A DNA stretch of 64,000 nt from Piscinibacter aquaticus (lineage in GTDB: Bacteria > Pseudomonadota > Gammaproteobacteria > Burkholderiales > Burkholderiaceae_C): the NCBI GenBank assembly GCA_007994965.1, contig VOPW01000001.1, positions 3,720,001-3,784,000 of the forward strand, written 5' to 3'. Below are positions 10,516 through 19,597 of the stretch, piece by piece. The stretch's first letter is position 1. Every line of letters starts with the position of its first letter. The position numbers were made by a program, and so were the translations under genes. The notes beneath the pieces were generated by a model. The model was not told where the DNA came from and did not search any database. It saw only the letters and a list, made by a program, of their open reading frames with translations.

Positions 10516-11745
10516 ATGCCCGAAACCCTGATCAAGGTCGACCTTTCCAAGCCCGCACCCACCAACGAGATGGTGCACAACCGCTGGCACCCCGACATCC
10601 CGATGGCCTGCTGGGTCAAGCCCGGTGACGAGTTCGTGCTCGAGACCTACGACTGGACCGGCGGCTTCATCAAGAACAACGACAGCGCCGACGACGTGCG
10701 CGACATCGACCTGTCGACGGTGCACTACCTCAGCGGCCCGGTGGGCGTGAAGGGCGCGGAACCGGGCGACCTGCTGGTCGTCGACCTGCTGGACATCGGC
10801 GCGAAGGACGATTCGCTGTGGGGCTTCAACGGCTTCTTCAGCAAGAAGAACGGCGGCGGCTTCCTGACCGAGCACTTCCCGCAGGCGCAGAAGTCGATCT
10901 GGGACTTCCACGGCATGTTCACCACCAGCCGGCACGTGCCGGGCGTGAAGTACGCCGGCCTGATCCACCCCGGCCTGATCGGCTGCCTGCCCGACCCGAA
11001 GATGCTGGAGATGTGGAACGCGCGCGAGCAGGCGCTGATCGATTCCGACCCGGCCACCAGCGGCCTGGCCAACCCGCCCTTCGCCGGCACCGCCCACATG
11101 GGCAAGCTCACCGGCGACGCGAAGGCCAAGGCCGCCGCCGCCGGCGCGCGCACCGTGCCGCCGCGCGAGCACGGCGGCAACTGCGACATCAAGGATCTCT
11201 CGCGCGGCTCGAAGATCTTCTTTCCGGTCTACGTGGATGGCGCGGGCCTGAGCGTGGGCGACCTGCACTTCAGCCAGGGCGACGGCGAGATCACCTTCTG
11301 CGGCGCGATCGAGATGGCCGGCTGGGTGCACATGAAGGTGCAGCTGATCAAGGGCGGCATGGCCAAGTACGGCATCAAGAACCCGATCTTCAAGCCCAGC
11401 CCGATCAAGCCGGTCTACGACGACTACGTGATCTTCGAGGGCATCAGCGTCGACGAGGCGGGCAAGCAGTACTACCTCGACGTCAACGTCGCCTACCGCC
11501 AGGCCTGCCTGAATGCGATCGAGTACCTGAAGAAGTTCGGCTACTCCGGCGCGCAGGCCTACTCGATCCTCGGCACGGCGCCGGTGCAGGGCCACATCAG
11601 CGGCGTGGTCGACGTGCCGAACGCCTGCGCGACGCTGTGGCTGCCGACGGCGATCTTCGACTTCGACATCAACCCGAGCGCGGCGGGGCCGACGAAGTTC
11701 ATCGATGGCTCGGTGCAGATGCCGCTGTCGCCGGACCTGAAGTAG
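10516..11745 (+). CDS. fmdA: Formamidase FmdA
   Basis: Cytoplasmic formamidase of the FmdA/acetamidase family, 409 residues, hydrolysing formamide to formate and ammonia. The whole frame is intact. Typical features are the N-terminal MPETLIKVDLSKP, the segment HFPQAQKSIWDFHGMFTTSRHVPGV, which is near-universal in the family, PPREHGGNCDIKDL around the presumed metal/active site, and a C-terminal LSPDLK. It follows urtE in the same direction and precedes fmdB by 10 bp, as in methylotrophs where fmdAB and an amide ABC transporter are linked. This context suggests that the Urt-like transporter serves amides. Confidence 0.93.
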   Translation: MPETLIKVDLSKPAPTNEMVHNRWHPDIPMACWVKPGDEFVLETYDWTGGFIKNNDSADDVRDIDLSTVHYLSGPVGVKGAEPGDLLVVDLLDIGAKDDSLWGFNGFFSKKNGGGFLTEHFPQAQKSIWDFHGMFTTSRHVPGVKYAGLIHPGLIGCLPDPKMLEMWNAREQALIDSDPATSGLANPPFAGTAHMGKLTGDAKAKAAAAGARTVPPREHGGNCDIKDLSRGSKIFFPVYVDGAGLSVGDLHFSQGDGEITFCGAIEMAGWVHMKVQLIKGGMAKYGIKNPIFKPSPIKPVYDDYVIFEGISVDEAGKQYYLDVNVAYRQACLNAIEYLKKFGYSGAQAYSILGTAPVQGHISGVVDVPNACATLWLPTAIFDFDINPSAAGPTKFIDGSVQMPLSPDLK

Positions 11746-11755
11746 ACGCGCTGCC

Positions 11756-12097
11756 ATGCCGACCTACGACTACGCCTGTCCGTCCTGCGGCGGCTTCGAC
11801 GCGCTGCGCGCCTTCGCGCAGCGCGACGAGCCGGCGGCCTGCCCGGACTGCGCCACGCCCTCGCCGCGCGTGTTCGCCGCGATGCCGCGCCTCGCCTGCG
11901 TCAGCAGCGAGACGCGGCGCGCGATGGAGACCAACGAGCGCGCGCGTCACGAGCCGAAGACCTCGGGCGCGTACCAGCGCATGCGCCACCCGGCGGGCTG
12001 CGGCTGCTGTTCGCCGGGCAAGCGCGGCGCCACGGTCACAGCGGCCAACGGCGCCAAGGCCTTCCCGAGCAAGCGGCCCTGGATGATCAGCCACTGA
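11756..12097 (+). CDS. fmdB: FmdB-type zinc-ribbon regulatory protein
   Basis: A 113-residue protein beginning MPTYDYACPSCGGFDALR, with a second pair CPDC at about residue 30. It is a classic FmdB zinc ribbon (CxxC-x20-CxxC). FmdB was named as a possible regulator of the formamidase gene in Methylophilus; its true function is unsettled. A C-terminal CGCCSPG motif adds three cysteines. The gene is 10 bp downstream of fmdA and surely co-transcribed. The frame is intact. Confidence 0.9.
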   Translation: MPTYDYACPSCGGFDALRAFAQRDEPAACPDCATPSPRVFAAMPRLACVSSETRRAMETNERARHEPKTSGAYQRMRHPAGCGCCSPGKRGATVTAANGAKAFPSKRPWMISH

Positions 12098-12110
12098 AGC
12101 GTCTTCCGCC

Positions 12111-12154
12111 GCAGGGTGCTAAGCTTTCCGCCCCAAAAGCGAAAAGCGCCCTGC
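12111..12154 (+). promoter_or_regulatory. Hairpin between fmdB and the aminotransferase
   Basis: GCAGGGTGCT (12111-12120) can pair with AGCGCCCTGC (12145-12154), ten pairs including one G-U, around a 24-base loop. It starts 13 bp after the fmdB stop and ends 14 bp before the next start codon. No U-run follows, so it is more likely a leader or processing element than a simple terminator. Confidence 0.35.
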
Positions 12155-12168
12155 GCACGGAGACGCTC

Positions 12169-13320
12169 ATGCCCGGATTGCTGCCCAACGTCGATCCCGA
12201 CGGCCTGCTCGAATACTCGGTGGTCTACACCGACCGCGCGCTGAACCACATGTCGCGCAAGTTCCAGGGCGTGATGCGCGACATCTCGTCGGTGCTGAAG
12301 GACGCCTACCAGGCGCAATCGGCGATCGTCGTGCCCGGCAGCGGCAGCTACGGCATGGAAGCGGTGGCGCGCCAGTTCGCCACCGACAAGCCGGTGCTGG
12401 TGATCCGCAACGGCTGGTTCAGCTTCCGCTGGACGCAGATCTTCGAGATGGGCCGCATCCCCTCCTCATGCACGGTGATGAAGGCCAGGCTGCAGGGCAG
12501 CGGCCGCCAGCAGCCGTTTGCCCCGGCACCGATCGGCGAGGTGGTCGCCGCGATCCGCCGCGAGAAGCCGGCGGTGGTGTTCGCGCCGCACGTCGAGACC
12601 TCCGCCGGCATGGTGCTGCCCGACGACTACCTGAAGGCGGTGGCCGATGCCGCTCACGAGGTGGGCGGCCTGTTCGTGCTGGACTGCATCGCCTCCGGTG
12701 CGCTGTGGGTGGACATGAAGGCCACCGGCGTCGACGTGCTGGTGAGCGCGCCGCAGAAGGGCTGGACCGGCTCGCCCTGCTGCGCCTTCGTGATGCTCTC
12801 CGAGCGCGCCCGCGCCGCGATCGACGGCACCACCAGCACCAGCTTCGCGATGGACCTGAAGAAGTGGCTCTCCGTGATGGAGACCTACGAGAAGGGCGCG
12901 CACGTCTATCACACGACGATGCCCACCGATGCGCTGACCGTCACGCGCGACGTGATGGTGGAGACCCGTGCACTCGGCTTCGAGAAGCTGCGCGCCGCGC
13001 AGCTGGAGCTGGGCCGCAAGGTGCGTTCGCTGATGGTGCGCCGCGGCTTCCCGAGCGTGGCGGCCGAGGGCTTCCAGGCCGCCGGCGTGGTGGTCAGCTA
13101 CACCGACGACGACGGCCTGCACACCGGCAAGGCCTTCATCGCGGAAGGCCTGCAGAGCGCCTCGGGCGTGCCGCTGCAGTGCGACGAGCCGGCCGACTTC
13201 AAGACCTTCCGCATCGGCCTGTTCGGCCTCGAGAAGCTGCAGCACGTCGACCGCACGGTGGCCAACCTCGAGGCTGCGCTCGACCGCATCGCCGCCGCCG
13301 GCCAGCGCGCCGCGGCCTGA
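12169..13320 (+). CDS. Class V aminotransferase (alanine-glyoxylate/serine-pyruvate type)
   Basis: A 383-residue PLP enzyme of the class V family, related to alanine-glyoxylate, serine-pyruvate and ureidoglycine-glyoxylate aminotransferases. The PLP lysine is in SAPQKGWTG, the preceding aspartate in FVLDCIASGALWVD, and the N-terminal small-domain motif in VVPGSGSYGMEAV. Sitting between fmdAB and amiE, it may assimilate the nitrogen or carbon skeletons released by amide or ureide breakdown, but its substrates cannot be read from the sequence. The frame is intact, and ATG 12169 matches the family's usual N-terminus. Confidence 0.85.
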   Translation: MPGLLPNVDPDGLLEYSVVYTDRALNHMSRKFQGVMRDISSVLKDAYQAQSAIVVPGSGSYGMEAVARQFATDKPVLVIRNGWFSFRWTQIFEMGRIPSSCTVMKARLQGSGRQQPFAPAPIGEVVAAIRREKPAVVFAPHVETSAGMVLPDDYLKAVADAAHEVGGLFVLDCIASGALWVDMKATGVDVLVSAPQKGWTGSPCCAFVMLSERARAAIDGTTSTSFAMDLKKWLSVMETYEKGAHVYHTTMPTDALTVTRDVMVETRALGFEKLRAAQLELGRKVRSLMVRRGFPSVAAEGFQAAGVVVSYTDDDGLHTGKAFIAEGLQSASGVPLQCDEPADFKTFRIGLFGLEKLQHVDRTVANLEAALDRIAAAGQRAAA

Positions 13321-13343
13321 TCCTGCACTGACCCGCCGCCCGC

Positions 13344-13359
13344 TACGTCGTTCGACGTA
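13344..13359. promoter_or_regulatory. Palindromic operator TACGTC-N4-GACGTA (amiE side)
   Basis: TACGTC GTTC GACGTA is a perfect 6-bp inverted repeat ending 60 bp before the amiE ATG. Half-sites and spacing are identical to the site at 5353-5368, and the flanks also agree (C before, TTC after). The spacer bases differ, which argues for selection on the half-sites. It is a likely target of the same regulator. Confidence 0.65.
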
Positions 13360-13376
13360 TTCCGGGCGCGCGCGCG

Positions 13377-13413
13377 CTCCGCTGCAATGGACGCATCGTT
13401 CACAGCAGCGGAG
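13377..13413 (+). promoter_or_regulatory. Leader hairpin covering the amiE ribosome site
   Basis: CTCCGCTGC (13377-13385) is complementary to GCAGCGGAG (13405-13413), nine pairs with a 19-base loop. The 3' arm contains the GGAG ribosome-binding sequence six bases before ATG 13420. The fold would hide the ribosome site, giving possible translational control. Pairing is seen; regulation is inferred. Confidence 0.4.
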
Positions 13414-13419
13414 AGCACG

Positions 13420-14460
13420 ATGCATCACGGCGACATCTCGAGCAGCAAGGACGCGGTCGGCGTCGCGGTCGTCAACTACAAGATGCCGCGCCTGCACACC
13501 AAGGCGGAGGTGCTGGCCAATGCGCGCAACATCGCGCAGATGATCGAGGGCATGAAGCTCGGTCTGCCCGGGCTGGACCTCGTCATCTTCCCCGAGTACA
13601 GCACGCACGGGATCATGTACGACTCGGCCGAGATGTACGAGACGGCCAGCACCGTGCCCGGCGACGAGACGGCGATCTTCGCCGCGGCGTGCCGCAAGGC
13701 CAAGGTGTGGGGCGTGTTCTCGCTGACCGGCGAGCGCCACGAGGAGCATCCGCACAAGGCGCCGTACAACACGCTGATCCTGATGAACGACCAGGGCGAG
13801 ATCGTCCAGAAGTACCGCAAGATCATGCCGTGGGTGCCGATCGAGGGCTGGTACCCGGGCAACTGCACCTACGTGAGCGACGGCCCCAAGGGCCTGAAGA
13901 TCAGCCTGATCATCTGCGACGACGGCAACTACCCCGAGATCTGGCGCGACTGCGCGATGAAGGGTGCCGAGCTGATCGTGCGCTGCCAAGGCTACATGTA
14001 CCCGGCCAAGGAGCAGCAGGTGCTGATGGCCAAGGCGATGGCCTGGGCCAACAACACCTACGTGGCGGTGGCCAACGCGGCCGGCTTCGACGGCGTGTAC
14101 TCCTACTTCGGCCACAGCGCGATCGTCGGCTTCGACGGCCGCACGCTCGGCGAATGCGGCGAGGAGGAGATGGGCATCCAGTACGCGGCGCTGTCCAAGA
14201 GCCTGATCCGCGACTTCCGCAAGAACGCGCAGAGCGAGAACCACCTCTTCAAGCTGCTGCACCGCGGCTACACCGGCCTGACCAACTCGCGCGAGGGCGA
14301 CCGCGGCGTGGCGGCCTGCCCCTACGAGTTCTACGGCCAGTGGATCAACGATCCCGAGGGCACGCGCAAGCGTGTGGAGGCGATCACCCGGCCGATGGTG
14401 GGCACCGAGGAAGCGCCGATCGAGGGCATCCCCAACCCGGCGACCACGGGACATCGCTGA
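13420..14460 (+). CDS. amiE: Aliphatic amidase AmiE
   Basis: A 346-residue acylamide amidohydrolase of the nitrilase superfamily, the same length as Pseudomonas aeruginosa AmiE and very close to it along the whole chain. It hydrolyses short aliphatic amides (acetamide, propionamide) to the acid and ammonia in the cytoplasm. The catalytic triad is exactly placed: Glu59 (FPEYS), Lys134 (YRKIMPW) and Cys166 ([13 protein letters not shown]). ATG 13420 (MHHGDISSS) is preceded by GGAG and fits the known N-terminus. An upstream in-frame ATG at 13387 was rejected. A palindrome and a leader hairpin precede it. The MoxR and VWA genes follow, recalling the Pseudomonas operon where an ATPase gene (amiB) follows amiE. 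Confidence 0.97.
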   Translation: MHHGDISSSKDAVGVAVVNYKMPRLHTKAEVLANARNIAQMIEGMKLGLPGLDLVIFPEYSTHGIMYDSAEMYETASTVPGDETAIFAAACRKAKVWGVFSLTGERHEEHPHKAPYNTLILMNDQGEIVQKYRKIMPWVPIEGWYPGNCTYVSDGPKGLKISLIICDDGNYPEIWRDCAMKGAELIVRCQGYMYPAKEQQVLMAKAMAWANNTYVAVANAAGFDGVYSYFGHSAIVGFDGRTLGECGEEEMGIQYAALSKSLIRDFRKNAQSENHLFKLLHRGYTGLTNSREGDRGVAACPYEFYGQWINDPEGTRKRVEAITRPMVGTEEAPIEGIPNPATTGHR

Positions 14461-14470
14461 GGCCCGCGCA

Positions 14471-15255
14471 ATGGATGCCTACCGCATCCGCAGCGAGCCC
14501 TTCTACCAAAGCACCGGCGACGAGATCGCGCTGTTCGAGGCGGCCTACGCGAAGCGCCTGCCGCTGCTGCTGAAGGGCCCGACGGGCTGCGGCAAGACAC
14601 GCTTCGTCGAGCACATGGCTGGCGGCTGGGCAAGCCGCTGGTCACCGTGGCCTGCCACGACGAACTGAGCGCTGCCGATCTCACCGGCCGCTGGCTGCTC
14701 GACGGCGACGGCACGCGCTGGCAGGACGGCCCGCTGGCCCGTGCCGCCCGCCACGGCGCGATCTGCTACCTCGACGAGATGGTGGAGGCACGCGCCGACA
14801 CCACGGTGGTGATCCATCCGCTGGCCGACACGCGCCGCACGCTGCCGCTGGCCGCGCACGACGAACTGCTCGCCGCCCACCCCGACTTCGCCCTGGTGGT
14901 GTCGTACAACCCCGGGCCGCTGGCGCGCGAGCTGAAGCCGTCGACGCGGCAGCGCTTCTGCGCGCTGGAGTTCCGCTATCCGGCGCCGGAGATCGAAGCG
15001 GCCATCGTCGCGCGCGAATCGGGCCTCGCGCTCGATGCAGCGGCGGCCATCGTCGCCTTCGGTGTACGCACGCGGCGGCTGCAGGGCCACGGGCTGGACG
15101 AAGGCGCGTCGACGCGCATGCTGGTGCATGCCGCGGTGCTCGCGGTGCAGGGCATCCCGCCGCGGCGTGCCTGCAAGATGGCGGTGGTCGATGCGCTGAG
15201 CGACGAACCCGGCGTGCACGAGGCGCTGCTCGGAGCGCTCGATGCCTCCTACTGA
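14471..15255 (+). CDS. MoxR/CbbQ/NorQ-like AAA+ ATPase
   Basis: An AAA+ chaperone of the MoxR branch (CbbQ/NirQ/NorQ type), about 262 residues. Walker A is LLLKGPTGCGKTRF, Walker B is AICYLDEMVEA, sensor-1 is VVSYNPGP, and there is an arginine-finger region STRQRF. The frame breaks near 14618, where a C is missing from GGCCTGGCGG; repaired it reads EHMAWRLGKPLVTVACHDEL. Such ATPases work with a VWA-domain partner to remodel or load metal into an enzyme. The partner gene overlaps its 3' end. The position 10 bp after amiE suggests that the amidase or the transporter is the client, but this is inference. Confidence 0.85.
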
Positions 15256-16770
15256 ACTTGGCGCGATGGAACTGGCCGCGCACGAACCGCTGCAGCAGAC
15301 GCTGCGCGCGCTGTGGGGTCTCGAGACCGAGGTGCTGATCGACGCGGAGCTGCCGCACCTGAGCGAGCGACGCATCCACCTGCCGCGCCACGCGCCGGAG
15401 GGCGCCGATGCGCTGGCGGCGCCGCGCTGCCGCAGCGCATGCAGCGGCGCACCGGGTCTACTCGCCGCCGGTGCTCGACGGCCGTGGACTGCGGCCGATC
15501 GTGCGGGCAATCGTCGGCGTGCTGGAAGACGCACGCGTCGAAGCACTGGCGGTGCGCGAGCTGCCGGGGCTGCGGCGCTGGTGGCGCGCGCGGCACACCG
15601 TGACGCCGGACAATGGCGAAGGCGTCGAGGCGCTGCTCCGCGCGGCGCGTGCGCTCGCGGATCCCGGCTACGAGGATCCGCACCCCTGGTGCGCAAGGGC
15701 CGCGCGCTCTTCTACCTCGATGCCGCGGGCAGCGTGCTGGCCGAGCCACGCGCCGAGCGGCTGCGCGAGATGGCCTCGCGGCTGGGCCACGACCTCGGGC
15801 AGATGCGGCTGCAGTTCAACGCCAAGGGCTACCGGCCCGGCCCCGACTACCGCGACGACCACCGCTGGATGTGGCCGGAGCCCGCGTCGGACACCGAGAC
15901 GATGCGCCCGGCGCCACCACCGCCGGGCCGCACGGCGCCGCCCGAGCGCATCGACGACGATGCGCCGCGCCACCCGGAGTGGGATCGCCTGATCGCTCGC
16001 CTGCGCCCGGCACGGTGCCGCGTCGTCGAGGAGTCTGCATCGCCGTCCGACGAGCGCGTGGTGCCGTCGCCGGTGGCACCGTCGCGCCCGGCGCGGCGCC
16101 GTGCCCTGATGGGCGATCGCGCCAGCGGGCCCTGGCAGACCAGCCACGAGGGCCCGCTGCTCGACCTCGATGCGCTGTTGCGCCTGCGCGTGTCGCACCG
16201 CGGCGGCCGTGAGGGCGACGACCGCATCCACCGCACCCGCTCGCGCCGTCAGCGCATCGGCAGTGCGCTGCTGCTGATCGACCAGTCGGCCTCCACCGCG
16301 GCGCCCTGGCAGGGTGGCGACGCCAGCCAGCTGCAGGCAGCGCGCACGATGGCGTGGCAGGCGGCGCAGGCGCTGCGCGGTGCGGGGCTGGTCACCGCGA
16401 TCGCGGCCTTCAGCTCGAACGGTCGCCATGCGGTGACTGGCGCGCCGTGCAGCGTTTCGGCGAGCCCCTCTCCGCGCCCTGCCAAGCACGGCTGGCCGGG
16501 CTGCGCAGCGGCGGCTCGACGCGGCTGGGGGCGGCGATCCGCCACGGCGCACGCGAGCTGGCGCGTCGACCCGACGGCGAACGCGTGCTGCTGGTGATCA
16601 GCGATGGCCAGCCGCACGACATCGACGTGCACGACCCGCGCTACCTCGTCGAGGATGCGCGTCAGGCGGTGCGCAGCGCGCGCCGCCAGGGCCTGACCGT
16701 GCGCTGGCTCGCGCTCGACGCTGCCAGCGCCCCGGCACGTCGCATCTTCGGCGCGCCGGCTCTGCGCTGA
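15242..16770 (+). CDS. NorD/CoxE-like VWA-domain protein
   Basis: Partner of the preceding MoxR ATPase, about 510 residues after repair. The C-terminal von Willebrand A domain has the MIDAS motif LLIDQSAS, the threonine loop GGSTRLGAAI and VISDGQPHD. The N-terminal half resembles NorD (PPVLDGRGLRPIVRAIVGVLEDARVE). Frame breaks occur at about 15435, 15689 (CCTGGTG for CCTGGGTG) and 16437. ATG 15242 overlaps the ATPase gene by 14 bp; ATG 15266 is an alternative. MoxR-VWA pairs are known to activate Rubisco (CbbQO) and nitric oxide reductase (NorQD); the client here is unknown. Confidence 0.8.
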
Positions 16771-16837
16771 CTTTCCCGGCTGCGCATCGTCGCCGGGCGC
16801 GCTATCGTCGGCGATCGCCACCACGGCGGGAGCAGCG

Positions 16838-17734
16838 ATGAACGGCTGGTTCGAGGGATTCGAGGAAGACGTGCACGCCACCGGCGAGGTGTTCCTGAAC
16901 GCCCGCATCGGCGGCCGGCCCGATGCACCGCCGCTGTTGCTGCTGCACGGCTTTCCGCAGACGCATGCGATGTGGCACCGCGTGGCCCGCATCCTCGCGC
17001 CGCACTTCCGTCTCGTGATGCCCGACCTGCGCGGCTATGGCGATTCCGACAAGCCGCGCGGTGCGCCGGCCCACGCCAACTACAGCAAGCGGGCGATGGC
17101 CGCCGACATGGCGGCGCTGATGCGCGCGCTCGGCCACGAGCGCTACGCGGTGTGCGGCCACGACCGCGGCGCGCGCGTGGCGCACCGCCTCGCGCTCGAC
17201 CACGCGGCTGCGGTGACGAAGCTCGCGTTGCTGGACATCGCGCCCACGCTGGACATGTACGACGCGACCGACATGCGCTTCGCGAGCGCCTACTACCACT
17301 GGTTCCACCTGATCCAGCCCAGCCCGCTGCCGGAGACGATGATCGGCGGCAACCCGCGCTTCTACCTGCACTGGAAGCTCGGCGGCTGGGGCTCGCGCGG
17401 CACCGCCTTCATCGAGCCGCAGGCGCTGGCCGAGTACGAGCGCTGCTTCTGCCGCGCTGACACCATCCATGCCGTGTGCGAGGACTACCGCGCTGCCGCC
17501 GGCATCGACCTCGAGCACGACCGCGCCTCGCGCGAGGCGGGCGAGAAGATCGGATGCGACACGCTGGTGCTGTGGGGCGAGCGCGGCGTGGTGCAGGCGC
17601 TGTTCGATCCGCTGGCACTGTGGCGCGCGCAGTGCAGCGCCACGGTCAGCGGGCAGGCGATGGCCGCCGGCCACTTCCTCGCCGAGGAACTCCCCGACGA
17701 GACAGCCGCTGCGCTGCAGGGTTTCTTCTCCTGA
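16838..17734 (+). CDS. Haloacetate dehalogenase-like alpha/beta hydrolase
   Basis: A 298-residue alpha/beta-hydrolase. Family marks are the oxyanion segment LLLHGFPQTHAMW, DLRGYGDSDKP, the nucleophile elbow GHDRGARVAHRLA with aspartate as nucleophile, and the late histidine in AAGHFLAEE. Aspartate followed by arginine at the elbow is typical of fluoroacetate/haloacetate dehalogenases (DehH1/FAc-DEX), which hydrolyse haloacetates to glycolate; epoxide hydrolases are close relatives. A cytoplasmic enzyme with an intact frame. It stands alone between the amide block and the glutamate-synthase-like gene, so its physiological substrate is open. Confidence 0.8.
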   Translation: MNGWFEGFEEDVHATGEVFLNARIGGRPDAPPLLLLHGFPQTHAMWHRVARILAPHFRLVMPDLRGYGDSDKPRGAPAHANYSKRAMAADMAALMRALGHERYAVCGHDRGARVAHRLALDHAAAVTKLALLDIAPTLDMYDATDMRFASAYYHWFHLIQPSPLPETMIGGNPRFYLHWKLGGWGSRGTAFIEPQALAEYERCFCRADTIHAVCEDYRAAAGIDLEHDRASREAGEKIGCDTLVLWGERGVVQALFDPLALWRAQCSATVSGQAMAAGHFLAEELPDETAAALQGFFS

Positions 17735-17821
17735 ACTGCGCGGCATTCGCCGCGCTTTCTTCGCGCTGGCCGCACCGACGCGCCGCTAGCATGGTGCGAA
17801 TCTCGGCAAGGAGCGTGCAGG

Positions 17822-19447
17822 ATGTTCCCTTGGCTGAACCGGCTCGACCAGCACTTTCCGGTGCGCTACAGCGCCCTGGCTGGCCTGCGCGGTAGGCATG
17901 ATGCTCGCCGCCTTCTCCTGGGTGGCCTTCGACCGCGGCGGCGTACTGGCGCTGGTCTTCCTCGGCCTCACGCTGCTGGGCGTGCGCGACACCCGTCAGT
18001 CGCGCCATTCGGTGCTGCGCAACTACCCGGTGATCGGCCACCTGCGCTTCCTGCTGGAATACATCCGGCCCGAGATGCGCCAATATTTCATCGAGGGCGA
18101 CAACGAGGCCGCGCCCTTCTCGCGCCAGCAGCGCTCGCTGGTCTACCAGCGCGCCAAGGGCGAGCCCGACAAGCGCCCCTTCGGCACGCAGATCGACGTG
18201 CAGGCCATCGGCTACGAGTGGATCAACCACTCGATGCACCCAACCACGCTGCCCTCGCACGACTTCCGCATCACCGTCGGCGCCGATCGTGCGCAGCCGT
18301 ACAGCGCCAGCATCTTCAACATCTCGGCGATGAGCTTCGGCGCGCTGTCGGCCAATGCGGTGCTGGCGCTGAACGAAGGCGCGCGCCGCGGCGGCTTCGC
18401 GCACGACACCGGCGAGGGCTCGATCAGCCGCCACCACCGCGTGCACGGCGGCGACCTGATCTGGGAGATCGGCTCGGGCTACTTCGGCTGCCGCGAGGCC
18501 GATGGCTCCTTCAGCGAAGCCCGCTTCGCCGAGAACGCCCGGCTGCCGCAGGTGAAGATGGTGGAGCTCAAGCTCAGCCAGGGCGCCAAGCCCGGCCACG
18601 GCGGCGTGCTGCCCGGCCCGAAGGTGACGCCCGAGATCGCCGAGGCGCGTGGCGTGCCGGTGGGCGTGGACTGCGTCTCGCCGGCCTCGCACAGCGCCTT
18701 CTCGACACCGATCGAGCTGCTGCGCTTCATCGAGCGGCTGCGCGAACTCTCCGGCGGCAAACCCACCGGCTTCAAGCTGTGCATCGGCCACCCCTGGGAG
18801 TGGTTCGCCATCGCCAAGGCCATGCTCGAGACCGGCATCGTGCCGGACTTCATCGTCGTCGACGGTGCCGAAGGCGGCACCGGCGCGGCGCCGCTGGAGT
18901 TCACCGACCATGTCGGCGCGCCGCTGCAGGAAGGGCTGCTGCTGGTGCACAACACGCTGGTCGGGCTCAACCTGCGCGAGCGCGTGCGCATCGGCTGCGC
19001 CGGCAAGGTGATCAGCGCCTTCGACATCGCCCGCGCGATGGCGCTGGGCGCCGACTGGTGCAACTCGGCGCGCGGCTTCATGTTCGCGCTCGGCTGCATC
19101 CAGGCGCACAGCTGCCACACCGGCAACTGCCCGACCGGCGTGACCACGCAGGATCCGCTGCGCCAGCGCGCGCTCGACGTGCCGACCAAGTCGCAGCGGG
19201 TCTTCAACTACCACCAGCAGACGCTGCATGCGCTGAAGGAGCTGGTGCAGGCCGCCGGCCTGAACCACCCGAACGAGATCACCGCGGCGCACATCGTGCG
19301 TCGCCACCCGAGCAGGGCGTGAAGCTGCTGGCCAACCTGCTGCCCTTCGTGCCGCCCGGTGCGCTGCTCGCCGGCGAAATGCCGCACCAGGTGTTCCGCA
19401 CGTTCTGGCCCCTGGCACGCGCGGACACGTTCGCGCGTGCTTCCTGA
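17822..19447 (+). CDS. FMN-binding glutamate synthase family protein
   Basis: About 540 residues: an N-terminal membrane part with two hydrophobic helices, then the FMN/Fe-S synthase domain of glutamate synthase large subunits (SAMSFGALSANAVLALNEGA, HDTGEGSIS, KPGHGGVLPG, ending with the cysteine cluster CIQAHSCHTGNCPTGV for a 3Fe-4S centre). It lacks the glutamine amidotransferase domain, so it is not a complete glutamate synthase. Such stand-alone membrane-linked forms have no settled function. The frame breaks at 17876 (CCCTGG for CCTGG) and at 19310 (CCC for CCCC). Repaired, the protein ends ADTFARAS at 19447. Confidence 0.85.
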   Translation: MFPWLNRLDQHFPVRYSALAGLRGRHDARRLLLGGLRPRRRTGAGLPRPHAAGRARHPSVAPFGAAQLPGDRPPALPAGIHPARDAPIFHRGRQRGRALLAPAALAGLPARQGRARQAPLRHADRRAGHRLRVDQPLDAPNHAALARLPHHRRRRSCAAVQRQHLQHLGDELRRAVGQCGAGAERRRAPRRLRARHRRGLDQPPPPRARRRPDLGDRLGLLRLPRGRWLLQRSPLRRERPAAAGEDGGAQAQPGRQARPRRRAARPEGDARDRRGAWRAGGRGLRLAGLAQRLLDTDRAAALHRAAARTLRRQTHRLQAVHRPPLGVVRHRQGHARDRHRAGLHRRRRCRRRHRRGAAGVHRPCRRAAAGRAAAGAQHAGRAQPARARAHRLRRQGDQRLRHRPRDGAGRRLVQLGARLHVRARLHPGAQLPHRQLPDRRDHAGSAAPARARRADQVAAGLQLPPADAACAEGAGAGRRPEPPERDHRGAHRASPPEQGVKLLANLLPFVPPGALLAGEMPHQVFRTFWPLARADTFARAS

Positions 19448-19597
19448 GCCTCGCGCGCCGGCAGCTTCGCGCCTGCGAGCGCAGGGTGAGCACACACCCC
19501 GCCCGGTGCGAGGGGTCCTCCTCCACCGGGTCGCGGGGATGCCACGAGTTCGGTCGAATCTGACAATCCCTATGTCATCGATTCGTCACCCATTCCC

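Noticed and set aside
9388..11745. Apparent single 785-codon frame joining an ATPase to formamidase
   Set aside because: It joins an out-of-frame reading of urtD to urtE and fmdA through a lost C near 10432. Each part is a complete known family when repaired.
13387..13419. Earlier in-frame start for amiE at 13387
   Set aside because: It would add 11 residues absent from the family and lacks a ribosome site, whereas ATG 13420 has GGAG and gives exactly 346 residues with the triad at 59/134/166.
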